From Sulfopaludibacter sp035606355 (GTDB taxonomy: Bacteria; Acidobacteriota; Terriglobia; Bryobacterales; Bryobacteraceae), in the NCBI GenBank assembly GCA_035606355.1, contig DATNFO010000018.1, positions 310,001 to 374,000 on the forward strand: 64,000 nucleotides of DNA, read 5' to 3'. The notes under the pieces are model-generated. The model searched no databases. It had not been told where the DNA came from and was given only the letters and a program-made list of their open reading frames with translations. This document shows positions 16,653 to 25,511 of the stretch, in pieces. The translations under genes were made by a program, and so were the position numbers. Numbering within the stretch: the stretch's first letter is position 1; each line of letters starts with the position of its first letter.

Positions 16653-17888
16653 CTAAAACAGGATTCTTGTGCGGATTGTCCCGGGCACCGTTTCGAGGCG
16701 CCTTCTCACTTCCAGCGCGTCCACTCTTGTTTCGCCTTCGATGTCCATCACGACGTAGCCGATGCGAGGGTCCGTCTGCAAATACTCCCCAGCGATGTTG
16801 ATGCGGAGTTCCGAGAAGATCGCGTTGATCTGGCTGAGCACACCCGGCTGATTGCGGTGGACGTGGAGCAGCCGCTGCTTGCCGGGATGCTCCGGCAGAG
16901 ATACTTCCGGAAAGTTCACGGCTCCCAGCGTCGACCCGTTATTGCTGTACTTCAACAGCTTGCCCGCGACCTCTCCGCCGATGTTTTCCTGCGCTTCTTC
17001 CGTGCTTCCGCCGATGTGCGGCGTCAGCAGCACGTTATCGAATTCGCGGAGCGGGGAAACGAATTCATCGCCCGCGCCTTTCGGCTCCTTCGGAAACACG
17101 TCGATAGCCGCCCCTCCGAGCCTTCCGCTGCGCAGGGCTTCGGCCAGCGGTTCGATATCGACAACGCTGCCGCGCGATGCGTTGATGAGGTGCGCGCCCT
17201 GCTTCATCCGCGCCAGTTCCGCCTTACCGATCATGCGCGCCGTCTGCGGCGTTTCAGGAACATGCAGAGTCACCACATCGCTGGCCTCGAGCAGCGTATC
17301 CAGCGCGGGCAGCCGCCGGGCATTGCCGAGCGCGAGTTTGCTTTCGATGTCGTAGAAGACCACCTGCATGCCGAGCGCTTCGGCGAGTACGCTCACCTGC
17401 GTTCCGATATGGCCGTAGCCTACGATACCAAGTGTTTTGCCGCGCACCTCGTGGGAGCCTGCTGCGGTTTTTAGCCAGGCGCCGCGCCGCGCGAGCGTGC
17501 TGCGCCGCGGGATGCCGCGCATCAGCATGATGGTGGACGCGATTACGAATTCGGCCACGCTGCGCGTATTGGAAAACGGCGCGTTGAAGACCGGCACGCC
17601 GCGATCCTGCGCCGCGGTAAGATCCACCTGGTTCGTGCCTATGCAGAAGCAGCCGACGCCGGTGAGCCGCTGCGCGTGATCGAAAAATTCGCTGGTGAGG
17701 TTCGTGGCGGAGCGAATTCCGACGAAATGCGCGTCGCGGGCGGCGGCGAACAGGTCGGCGGGAGCGAGCGATTTCGCGTGGTATTCGATGTTGCTGTAAC
17801 CATCCGCGCGAAAGCTCTCGACGGCACTTTGGTGAATGCCCTCAAGCAGCAGAATCTTAATCTTTGGTTTATCGAGAGAAGGTGTCAT
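16653..17888 (-). CDS. serA: D-3-phosphoglycerate dehydrogenase
   Basis: First enzyme of serine biosynthesis, oxidising 3-phosphoglycerate with NAD. About 411 residues, the length of the E. coli-type SerA. The start at 17888 gives the typical opening KIKILLLEGIHQSAVESF. The NAD-binding motif GIVGYGHIGTQ, the catalytic Arg/Glu/His region (NASRGSVVD, LLTPHIGGST) and a C-terminal ACT domain (HRNQPGVLSQINAIF) are all present. The ACT domain suggests feedback control by serine. The stop lies 12 bases from the last palindrome of the repeat cluster. Confidence 0.95.
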   Translation of the reverse strand: MTPSLDKPKIKILLLEGIHQSAVESFRADGYSNIEYHAKSLAPADLFAAARDAHFVGIRSATNLTSEFFDHAQRLTGVGCFCIGTNQVDLTAAQDRGVPVFNAPFSNTRSVAEFVIASTIMLMRGIPRRSTLARRGAWLKTAAGSHEVRGKTLGIVGYGHIGTQVSVLAEALGMQVVFYDIESKLALGNARRLPALDTLLEASDVVTLHVPETPQTARMIGKAELARMKQGAHLINASRGSVVDIEPLAEALRSGRLGGAAIDVFPKEPKGAGDEFVSPLREFDNVLLTPHIGGSTEEAQENIGGEVAGKLLKYSNNGSTLGAVNFPEVSLPEHPGKQRLLHVHRNQPGVLSQINAIFSELRINIAGEYLQTDPRIGYVVMDIEGETRVDALEVRRRLETVPGTIRTRILF

Positions 17889-17949
17889 TAGGGAGTGGGA
17901 AATTTTATGGTAACAAGCCAATCCGCGTCCGCGTTTATATACTAGGACG

Positions 17950-18774
17950 ATGGCGCGCGCCTCATTCGCGGTGTTTCTGGCGGTGGCAGCCGCTGCGGCA
18001 CTCGCGCAGCGCGGCGGACGCTTCGGCTTTGCCGGACCCGACGACGAAGCGCCCATGCCCCGGCGGGATGCCGAGTTCCACTTCATTCGCCTGGAATACA
18101 CAGACCTGCCGCAGTTTCACCGCCGCTTCGGATTTGCATCGCGCAACGGCCAGGGCAATGGCTGGTGGATGGTGGATTGGCCCGATGCCGACAACCACTT
18201 CACGCGCGGATTGGAGCGGCTCACACGTATCGACACGGGAGACCCCCGTCATCTCCGGCTCACAGACAAGGATCTGTTCGATTACCCATGGATTTACGCG
18301 ACGCAAACCGGCTGGTGGGGCCTCACCGATGAAGAATGCGCGCGCCTGCGCGAGTATCTGTTGCGCGGCGGCTACATTGTCACGGACGATTTTTGGGGAG
18401 ACGAGCAGTGGGAAACGTTTCGGCAGACGATGGCGCGCGTACTTCCTGGCCATCCGCTTACCGACCTCTCGCCCAGCGATGCTGTGATGCACATGGTCTA
18501 CGACATTCGCGAACAGGACCGGACGTTCATACCCGGATCGCGGCATCTGCGGCGAGGCGCCGGTGGTACCGTTGAAGTGGTGCAGCCGGAAGGTTCGGCG
18601 CCGGCATGGCGCGCGATGTACGACGATCATGGCCGAATGGTCGTGGCGGCGAACTACGATACGGATGTCGGCGACGCGTGGGAATTCGCGGACGTCCCGT
18701 ATTATCCGGCGGCGATGACGTTGTTGGCTTACCGCTACGGCGTCAACTACGTCACCTACGCGATGACGCATTAG
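17950..18774 (+). CDS. Secreted DUF4159 protein (copy 1)
   Basis: Protein of 274 residues with a signal peptide ending near ALAQRGG. It matches DUF4159, with conserved stretches DLFDYPWIYATQTG, LREYLLRGGYIVTDDFWG and YRYGVNYVTYAMTH. The domain resembles a glutamine-amidotransferase-like or ThuA-like Rossmann fold without a clear nucleophile, and no activity is established. It is paralogous to the gene at 20288-21133, whose product ends in nearly the same residues. The two face each other across a decayed gene. Confidence 0.88.
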   Translation: MARASFAVFLAVAAAAALAQRGGRFGFAGPDDEAPMPRRDAEFHFIRLEYTDLPQFHRRFGFASRNGQGNGWWMVDWPDADNHFTRGLERLTRIDTGDPRHLRLTDKDLFDYPWIYATQTGWWGLTDEECARLREYLLRGGYIVTDDFWGDEQWETFRQTMARVLPGHPLTDLSPSDAVMHMVYDIREQDRTFIPGSRHLRRGAGGTVEVVQPEGSAPAWRAMYDDHGRMVVAANYDTDVGDAWEFADVPYYPAAMTLLAYRYGVNYVTYAMTH

Positions 18775-18855
18775 CCGGCGTGCCGTAAAGGCGTCCAAAC
18801 GCACAACCGGCAACTCAGGAGGCGACGGGCCAGGTGTATACTCCGGGAGGATGAA

Positions 18856-20276
18856 ATGGTTCGGCCGCTGGTTTCCTTCGCTGTTCTCTGCCTCTCCTGC
18901 GGAATCGAGCTGGCGCAGGGTCCGCCCGGGTCCGTCGACTACACCAAAGACTTGCCCTCGGTGCAGCGCATCGAAACCGAATTGAAGGGTTCCAACGCCA
19001 ACGATACTCTCGCCCGTCAAGCCGCCACGCTCGAGTACCTGCAACAGTATCTTCAGAGAATCAAGGAGGCTCGCGATTTTCGCGGCCGCTACTCGCCGGG
19101 CGAGCAAAAGCTCCTGACGGATTACGCCAAAGCGGCATACGAGCTGACGCAGAGCTACGCAAACGCCCACACGCCCGACGAAGTCAAAGCGTTCAACCGG
19201 CTGAAATTCAACTACGAGATAAACAACGCTCTGAACTGGATCCGGCAGCTCGACGGTCCGCTGGCTGCCGATGCCTATAAAGCCGCCGAAGCCAAATACG
19301 CCGAGACCTCCAAACAGCACCAGCAGCGGATACAGCAACAGACGACGCAGCAGTCGCCGGCGCGGCCTCCGGCAGTGCAGATTTTCTTGGCGACATCTTC
19401 GAAGTTGTAAATGACTCCCCAGACGCGCGCCGCTGCCTGGAACTCAGCGGCACCTCGGCGGAATGCGCGGGCGACAGCATGAAGAACGTCGGGAGCAAGT
19501 GGATTGGAAGCGATCCAAATGCCGCGCCGCCGGTCAACGGTGTCGTGCTGAGTGGTAACTTTCGCAGCCGTTCAGAAGGGGCGAGTCTCAGCTTCGGCGC
19601 CGGCGCTGTGACACTGCAGAATTGCGGCGCGCTCGCCGCTGACTCACGCAACTACGCCATTCGGAACTCCGGCGGTGCAACCCAATTGATTCATAGCCAA
19701 CGAGCCGAATAACATCGTCCTCACTCTCCACCCGGATCGCACTCTCTCCGGCCCGGCGTCATTCCGGTCAAAGGGCGCGTCATTACCGCGTATCGGAAGC
19801 GGGACGATTGCAACGCGGCCATCCATAACTGCGTCACGGTAACCGACCCGATTTACCAGGTCCAAACGGATCGCTGCAGCCTGAGCGAACTCGCGTTCGT
19901 GCCCGCCGCCCCAACGGCGAAGCCCCATGTGATCGCCGGCTTTCGCATGACCGGCTTATAGACCGGTCCTTCCGGCCTACGGCTCGAGTTCGGCAACGAC
20001 GCCGTGATCATGGATTGCGGACAGGCCCACGCGAAGGCGCCCTACTCCGTCGAGAGCACCGCAACCCGATACGTCGTTCGCGTGCAGAACAGCGGCGGTC
20101 CCTTCCTTCTCGCCGTCGAAGCTGATGGCACGTTGCGAGGCAGCGGTTCCACTACGGTAAACGGCCGGCTGGTGACTGCCATCAAAGGCGGATCGGCGAG
20201 CTTCGCTCCGCACTCGCAGAGCTGCACGATAAGCACTCTCTCGCCGAAGGGAACCCGCAGCACCGCGGCCAGATAA
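18856..20276 (+). pseudogene. Decayed secreted protein gene with frameshifts and a nonsense codon
   Basis: An ATG with a signal peptide (FAVLCLSCGIELAQG) opens a frame that closes at 19410. Protein-like sequence continues past it in other frames: from about 19323 (GSADFLGDIFEVVNDSPDAR), shifting near 19690 (IANEPNNIVLTLHPDRTLSG), shifting back near 19755 (GVIPVKGRVITAYRK), then a TAG at 19959 in otherwise continuous sequence (GFRMTGL stop TGPSGLRLEFGNDA) to 20276. Simple sequencing error could explain some shifts. Three shifts plus a nonsense codon favour a real pseudogene. The intact protein would be about 470 residues, and its family is not recognised. The first 184 residues alone could still be expressed. 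Confidence 0.68.
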
Positions 20277-20287
20277 CTGCCGGCGGA

Positions 20288-21133
20288 CTAATGCGTCATC
20301 GCATAAACGACGTAATTGACCCCGATCCGCAATCCCAGCGCTGAGAATTTTTGCGGATAGATCGGCTGGTCCGCGTTTTCCCAGGAATCGCCCAGATCCA
20401 TGTTGTGACAGATCGCCGCCACGATCCGGCCGTGGTCGTCATACACAGCGCGAAACTCTCCGCCGATGCCGTCCTTTTCGTAGACGCGGCCGGTCTGCGT
20501 GTACTGCATGCCGGGGACCTGATAACGGTCATCCAGGTCATACACCGTGTGGAAGATCGGGTCTTTGCTATCGATATCCACGATGTGCCGTTCGGGGAAA
20601 ATTTTATGGAAACTCGCGACGAACACGTCCCACTCGTCGCTGCCGTGGAAGTCATCGCACATGAAAAAGCCGCCGCGATCGAAGAACTCGCGCAGCTTCT
20701 TGATCTGCTTGTCCGTCAGCTCCCAGTGGCCGACCTCAACCGCATATAGCCACGGATAGTTGAAGATGTCGTCATCCTCTTCTACGTTGACCGGTTGCTC
20801 GCTGGAGCGCGCGTCGATGCGCGTCAGGCGGCGAATGGCCATCGCCAGGTGGCGGTCGCTCTTTGGATAATCGATGGTCCAGTTGGTGAAGCCCTGATGC
20901 CAGTCCCAGCCGCGCGCCTGCTCGCTTTGCCAATCGATATGGAGGCGCGTGGTGGGGTACATCAGGCGTGCGAAGGTCCACTCGCCGGGAACCTTGTAGT
21001 CCGCCGGGAGCGCGATGCTGCCGTCATCCGCCGTGTGCTCCCAGCCGGGATACTGACGAAAGGGTTTCTGCGCGAACAAGGCGCACGCGGTCACCGCGCA
21101 TAAGATACCCCCCGCAACGAAAAAACCACGCAT
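20288..21133 (-). CDS. Secreted DUF4159 protein (copy 2)
   Basis: Protein of 281 residues with a signal peptide (GGILCAVTACALFAQ) and the DUF4159 pattern: DIFNYPWLYAVEVGHWELTD, FFDRGGFFMCDDFHG, AVYDDHGRIVAAI and a C-terminal LRIGVNYVVYAMTH. It shares order and end motif with the copy at 17950-18774. DUF4159 proteins elsewhere often sit beside MoxR/von Willebrand factor membrane clusters, but none is present here. It is followed on the same strand, upstream in the transcript, by the M28 peptidase with a 17-base gap, so the two may be co-transcribed. Confidence 0.88.
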   Translation of the reverse strand: MRGFFVAGGILCAVTACALFAQKPFRQYPGWEHTADDGSIALPADYKVPGEWTFARLMYPTTRLHIDWQSEQARGWDWHQGFTNWTIDYPKSDRHLAMAIRRLTRIDARSSEQPVNVEEDDDIFNYPWLYAVEVGHWELTDKQIKKLREFFDRGGFFMCDDFHGSDEWDVFVASFHKIFPERHIVDIDSKDPIFHTVYDLDDRYQVPGMQYTQTGRVYEKDGIGGEFRAVYDDHGRIVAAICHNMDLGDSWENADQPIYPQKFSALGLRIGVNYVVYAMTH

Positions 21134-21150
21134 TGATTCTATTGTAAGGG

Positions 21151-22545
21151 TTAGCGCGCGACCGCCGTTGCCACCAGCCGGCCGGGCATATCGGCGAGCG
21201 CGAAACTCATCACCGCCAGCGCCGCCATGTTCTTGCGGAAGTCCTGCGGATCCACCTTGTCCAGCGTGTCGGCCTCGGTGTGGTGCCAGTCGAAGTAATG
21301 CGTTCCTACGGTGCGTTCGGCGAGGCCGGGGACGCCGTCTCGCAGGAGCGGTGCGATGTCCTCGCCTCCGCCGCCGGGCGCGATCTCGCCGGCGCCGATG
21401 CGCTCCAGCAGGCGCGCGATCTGGCGCAGCAGCTCGGTGGAATGCGCGTCGACGCTAGCGCCAAATCCGCGTGGCGTTTCGGCTCCGCCATCCATCTCCA
21501 GTGCGGCCACCTGGTTGCCGATATCCTTGCCGATCCAGGCGCGATACGCCTCGCCGCCGCGCCCGCCGTTTTCTTCATTCACCCAAAAAGCCACGCGCAA
21601 TGTTCGCTCAGGCTGGAGGTTCAACTTCTTGATGAGGGCAAGCGCCTGCAGGCAGGCCATGATGGACGCGCCGTCATCCTGCGCGCCTTGCCCGACGTCC
21701 CACGAATCGAGATGCCCGCCGATCACCACCACCTGCTCGGGATGCGTTTTGCCCGGGATCTCGCCGATGACGTCGCCGGAATCGGCATCGGGCTCCATGC
21801 GCGCGCTCATCTCCAGATGCACCTTCGGCGCGACACCCTCGGCATACAGCCGCGCCAGCAGCGCCGCGTCTTCCGGAGTAATCGCGGCCGCCGGAATCTT
21901 CGGCAGGTTTTCGGCATAAGCCATCGCGCCGGTGTGCGGAAGTTGTACCGCCAGCGGAGTCGCCGATCTTACCAGCACTCCGACCGCGCCCAGAGCGGCA
22001 GCTCGCGAAGCCCCATCGCTGCGGAAGCCCCGCGCGGGTCCGTAGCCCGTAAATTTGTAGTTGTAAACGACGATCTTGCCCTGCACCTTTTCGCGACCGA
22101 GCGCAGTGAGCTCTTCGAAGGTAGTGACAGGCACGATCTCGGCTGTGATGCCGCCGGCCGGCGTGCCGACGCTCATGCCAAGCCCCAACATGTGCAGCGG
22201 CTTCTCCATCGGCGCGACTATGCGCGCGCTTTCCGCGCCGCGCACCCAATGCGGCACCTTTGCCGGAATGATGCGCACATTGCTCAGCCCGGCGGCTTTC
22301 ATCTGCGCGGCGCTCCACTCAACGGCGCGCGCGAGACCCACAGATCCGCTCAGCCGGTTGCCGATGCGGTCGCAGAGGTACTCCAGGCGTTTGTAGCCGT
22401 CGGTATCGGCGAGCGCGGCGTCGATCAACTTATCGGCGACGGGTTTGTATTTTGCAGTGAGGTCCTGGGCTCCGGCGATTCCGGCGAACAATGCAATAGC
22501 AGCGAACAGGCGCATAACCCACCAATATCGCATGTGAAGCTGCAA
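21151..22545 (-). CDS. Secreted M28-family zinc peptidase
   Basis: Aminopeptidase/carboxypeptidase of family M28, 464 residues, with a signal peptide (AAIALFAGIAGAQD). Zinc ligands are seen in GGHLDSWDVGQGAQDDGAS, WVNEENGGRGG and the terminal DWHHTEADTLDKVD. An inserted PA-like domain occupies about residues 120-230. The sequence resembles the carboxypeptidase Q/plasma glutamate carboxypeptidase branch. The true start may be an internal ATG (about 22515), because the first ten residues precede an ordinary signal peptide. It likely degrades peptides in the periplasm or outside the cell. Confidence 0.9.
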   Translation of the reverse strand: MQLHMRYWWVMRLFAAIALFAGIAGAQDLTAKYKPVADKLIDAALADTDGYKRLEYLCDRIGNRLSGSVGLARAVEWSAAQMKAAGLSNVRIIPAKVPHWVRGAESARIVAPMEKPLHMLGLGMSVGTPAGGITAEIVPVTTFEELTALGREKVQGKIVVYNYKFTGYGPARGFRSDGASRAAALGAVGVLVRSATPLAVQLPHTGAMAYAENLPKIPAAAITPEDAALLARLYAEGVAPKVHLEMSARMEPDADSGDVIGEIPGKTHPEQVVVIGGHLDSWDVGQGAQDDGASIMACLQALALIKKLNLQPERTLRVAFWVNEENGGRGGEAYRAWIGKDIGNQVAALEMDGGAETPRGFGASVDAHSTELLRQIARLLERIGAGEIAPGGGGEDIAPLLRDGVPGLAERTVGTHYFDWHHTEADTLDKVDPQDFRKNMAALAVMSFALADMPGRLVATAVAR

Positions 22546-22560
22546 CGGCGGAAAAAGAGT

Positions 22561-22928
22561 TCACCGCAGAGACGCGGAGAGCGCAGAGTTCCACAGAGAA
22601 CACAAAACGTTCTGCGGCTTTCGTCTAAATGGCGAAGCCGTTGCGGACGTCCGCGGTGAAGTCGTAGGCTCTCTCTGCGAAACTCAGCGCTCTCCGCGCC
22701 TCTGCGGTGAGCTCTTCGTCGCGGGCTTGCGGCGCTACTTAGCGAAGCCCGATTTTTTCCGAGCTTTCGTGGCCTGCTCAACGCCATTGCGGACCTCCCA
22801 GGGGAAGGCGTAGGTTTCTCTGCGAAACTCTGCGCTCTCCGCGTCTCTGCGGTGAGCTCTTCCTCCCGGCTTGCGGCGCTACTTAGCGAAGCCGGGTTTC
22901 TTCCGAGCTTTCGTGGCCTGCTCGAACG
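22561..22928. repeat. 144-bp tandem duplication of a gene 3' end plus 30-bp inverted repeat
   Basis: Two units of about 144-146 bp (22637-22782 and 22783-22928) are closely similar. The second contains the last codons and stop of the amidase gene, and the first carries a copy of that tail (translating as ATKARKKSGFAK then stop) with no gene attached. A 30-base sequence at 22561-22590 is the exact reverse complement of 22826-22855, with a 2-mismatch match at 22681-22710. The motif (CTCTGCGGTG core) is the type of dispersed GC-rich repeat found between genes in many soil bacteria. The remainder of the 333-bp gap holds nothing else seen. Confidence 0.85.
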
Positions 22929-24396
22929 CGTAAGCCAGCTTCAGCAATACCGGCTCGCTCCATGCTGTTCCGAAAAAGGAAATCCCCACGGGCAACCCGC
23001 CTACGAAACCCGCAGGCACGGTGATGTGCGGATACCCCGCCACCGCGGCCGGAGTCGAACAGCCGCCGGTATCGCGATCTCCGTTCAGATGGTCTGTCAG
23101 CCACGCAGGTCCGGAGGTGGCGGCCACAATCGCCTCAGCGTGCGCCGCTTTCAGTGCCGAATCGATGCCCGCTGCCCGCGACATGTGCTGATCGTTGGCG
23201 AGCGCCGTCCGGTATGCCATTTCGGTGAGTGGCCCCTTTTGCTGTGCCTGTTGGAAAATCTCCTGCTCGAAAAAAGGCATCTCCGCGGCGCGATGCTGTT
23301 CGTTCCATTCGATGAGGCGGCCCAGCGTCAGGCCCCCGCCGCGCGAGTCCAGGTATGCGTTCAGATCGGCCTTGAAGTCGTAGCGCAGCACCGTGCCCTC
23401 TGTGTCATCGTACTTGCCTGCGCCGGGCATGGTATCGATCTCGCTCACGAGTGCGCCACGGACGGCCATCTCCTGGACGCAATCGTCGATGATCCGCTCC
23501 ACCTGGGGAATCACGTTGAAGCCGTGCCGCACGTACACGAGCCTGGCTCCGCGCAGTCCGCCCGCGTCGAGGAACTTTGTGTAATCCGCGTTCGCGTGCG
23601 GACCCTCGGCCATGACGGAGAGCAGGATCGCAGCGTCGCGCACGCTCCGTGCCATCGGACCCGCGGTGTCCTGGTTATGCGAGATCGGGACAATCCCTCG
23701 CCCGCCGATCAGGCCAACCGTCGGTTTGATGCCGACGATACCGTTTACCGAACTGGGGCTCACCACGCTCCCGTCGGTTTCGGTCCCAACGGCGGCCGCG
23801 CACAAGTTCGCCGAAACCGCCACCGCCGAACCAGAGCTGGAGCCGGAAGGGCTGCGGTCCAATGCATAAGGATTGAGCGTCTGCCCACCGCGACCGCTCC
23901 ACCCGCTGCTGGAATGCGTGGACCGAAAATTCGCCCACTCGCTGAGATTCGTTTTGCCAGCGATCACCGCGCCGGCCGCGCGCAGCCGCACCACGAGCGC
24001 TGCGTCGCGCGGTTGCGGTGCATCCATTAAAGCCAACGAACCCGCCGTGGTGTGCATACGGTCCGCGCTATCGATGTTGTCCTTCAGCAGGACAGGGATT
24101 CCATGGAGCGGCCCGCGCGCGCCCTTCTGCTTCCGTTCGGCGTCCAACGCTCCCGCGATAGCTGCGGCATCGGGATTCCACTCGATGACGCTGCGGAGCG
24201 CCGGGCCATTGCGGTCCAGGGATTCCACTCGTGTGCGGTACTGGTCCAAAAGTGCCGCCGCCGTGATCCGGCCTGCCGCCATCGCATCCTGGAATCCCCC
24301 GATTCCCCCTTCTTCGATCTCGACATCCTGCGCCCGGGATGTGCGCGCAAACGCCGCCGCAGCGGCCGCGCTCTGAAGGAACGTACGCCGGTCCAT
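22879..24396 (-). CDS. Tat-exported amidase-signature hydrolase
   Basis: Amidase of about 505 residues. The start at 24396 gives a twin-arginine signal (MDRRTFLQSAAAAAAFA). The Ser-cisSer-Lys triad is visible: Lys at residue 105 in GIPVLLKDNID, the cis-Ser in RSPSGSSSGSA (about 185-188) and the nucleophile in TETDGSVVSP (about 210). Unlike GatA it is exported and not beside gatB or gatC, so it is a hydrolytic amidase of unknown substrate. The final codons lie inside a tandem duplication that placed a second copy of the 3' tail downstream. Confidence 0.9.
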   Translation of the reverse strand: MDRRTFLQSAAAAAAFARTSRAQDVEIEEGGIGGFQDAMAAGRITAAALLDQYRTRVESLDRNGPALRSVIEWNPDAAAIAGALDAERKQKGARGPLHGIPVLLKDNIDSADRMHTTAGSLALMDAPQPRDAALVVRLRAAGAVIAGKTNLSEWANFRSTHSSSGWSGRGGQTLNPYALDRSPSGSSSGSAVAVSANLCAAAVGTETDGSVVSPSSVNGIVGIKPTVGLIGGRGIVPISHNQDTAGPMARSVRDAAILLSVMAEGPHANADYTKFLDAGGLRGARLVYVRHGFNVIPQVERIIDDCVQEMAVRGALVSEIDTMPGAGKYDDTEGTVLRYDFKADLNAYLDSRGGGLTLGRLIEWNEQHRAAEMPFFEQEIFQQAQQKGPLTEMAYRTALANDQHMSRAAGIDSALKAAHAEAIVAATSGPAWLTDHLNGDRDTGGCSTPAAVAGYPHITVPAGFVGGLPVGISFFGTAWSEPVLLKLAYAFEQATKARKKPGFAK

Positions 24397-24518
24397 GCCA
24401 CCAATTATCATCCCGCGCGCAAATGTGTCAGAAAAACGTAATTTATGGAACCAGATGTACGGGGACAGTGGGTGATCGAACATCCTGTTGCTCTCAACGA
24501 AACTACAATCGGTACACC

Positions 24519-24914
24519 GTGTCACAGTCCCCAAAAACCGTTCTGCTCGTGGACGACGAGCCGAGCGTTCTGACCGTCGTTGAAACCGTATTAAATCGCG
24601 CAGGCTACCGCACAATCGCCACTTCGGATTCCCGCCACGCTCTCTCACTCTCCGCAGACGCCGACGTGCGCGTTGACCTCCTTCTCACCGACCTCGCTAT
24701 GCCGGATATCGACGGCATTCAATTGGCGCAGGAGTTCCGGTTGAACTCTCCCGGAACGAAAGTACTGTATATGACCGGGCACCCTTCTCGCGTTGCTATG
24801 GAGCAGGGGCTACCCGCTTTCGCCGACCTGATGAACAAACCATTTCGCCCGCGCGACCTGCTGGAACGGGTGGAGCGCGCCCTCGCGCTACGCGCCACCG
24901 CCACCGCCTTTTAG
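24519..24914 (+). CDS. Single-domain response regulator (CheY-like)
   Basis: Receiver domain of about 131 residues with all key residues: VLLVDDEPS acidic pocket, phosphoacceptor Asp in LLLTDLAMPDIDG, Thr in VLYMTGHPS and Lys in LMNKPFRPRDLLERV. It has no output domain, so it probably acts through protein contact or as a phosphorelay intermediate. The chosen GTG at 24519 is 12 bases before the first strand. No kinase gene is adjacent, and the nearest in the window is the hybrid kinase at 34050-36362. Confidence 0.88.
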   Translation: MSQSPKTVLLVDDEPSVLTVVETVLNRAGYRTIATSDSRHALSLSADADVRVDLLLTDLAMPDIDGIQLAQEFRLNSPGTKVLYMTGHPSRVAMEQGLPAFADLMNKPFRPRDLLERVERALALRATATAF

Positions 24915-24947
24915 CTACAAAAAACTGACCTGCTAACCTGGAATCAG

Positions 24948-25454
24948 ATGTTGACCGATCTGGTGCAGATCCGCGTCCAGGGAGAGAAGAAGCGCGACGA
25001 GAACATGCGATTTCGCCGGTTTATGAAATCGCACGACCACTCGGACCGCATTCTGCGCCGCATCGCCGAGGAGATTGAAGCAGAGATCGATTGCACCCAA
25101 TGTGCGAACTGCTGTAAGGTTGCCACTGTCGCGGTTTCCGAACGCGATGTGGAGCGGCTCTCGAAATTTCTGCGTATTCCACAGGCGAAGTTCCTGGCCG
25201 AGTACACGGAGGAGAGCGATAGCGAGGGCCGCATCCTCAAACGGAGCGATGCGGCGGGCTGTGTGTTCCTCAGCGGCAACGATTGCACCATCTACGAGGC
25301 GCGGCCCGACATCTGCCAGCGATTCCCGCACCTGGTGCGAGGCAACGGATCGATCGCAAGCCGCATGTGGCAATTCGTGGATCGCGCGTGCTACTGCCCC
25401 ATCGTGTACAACTCCATGGAAGCGTTCAAGAAGGAATTGCGGTTCCAGCGATAG
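24948..25454 (+). CDS. YkgJ family cysteine-cluster protein
   Basis: Protein of 168 residues with the CxxCxxCC pattern CTQCANCC near residue 46 and further cysteines in GCVFLSGNDCTIYEARPDICQRFP. This is the UPF0153/YkgJ zinc- or iron-binding family, whose members are found with Fe-S or redox functions but have no agreed activity. A charged N-terminal helix precedes the cluster. It follows the receiver by 33 bases and may share its transcript. Confidence 0.88.
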   Translation: MLTDLVQIRVQGEKKRDENMRFRRFMKSHDHSDRILRRIAEEIEAEIDCTQCANCCKVATVAVSERDVERLSKFLRIPQAKFLAEYTEESDSEGRILKRSDAAGCVFLSGNDCTIYEARPDICQRFPHLVRGNGSIASRMWQFVDRACYCPIVYNSMEAFKKELRFQR

Positions 25455-25511
25455 GTGCGGCGAGGGATTCGAGAACTCTTCGCTTTTCTCTGTGACCTCT
25501 CAGCGACGCTG

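Noticed and set aside
22637..22782. Separate small gene upstream of the amidase tail
   Set aside because: It is a copy of the amidase 3' end, with no start and no upstream coding sequence.
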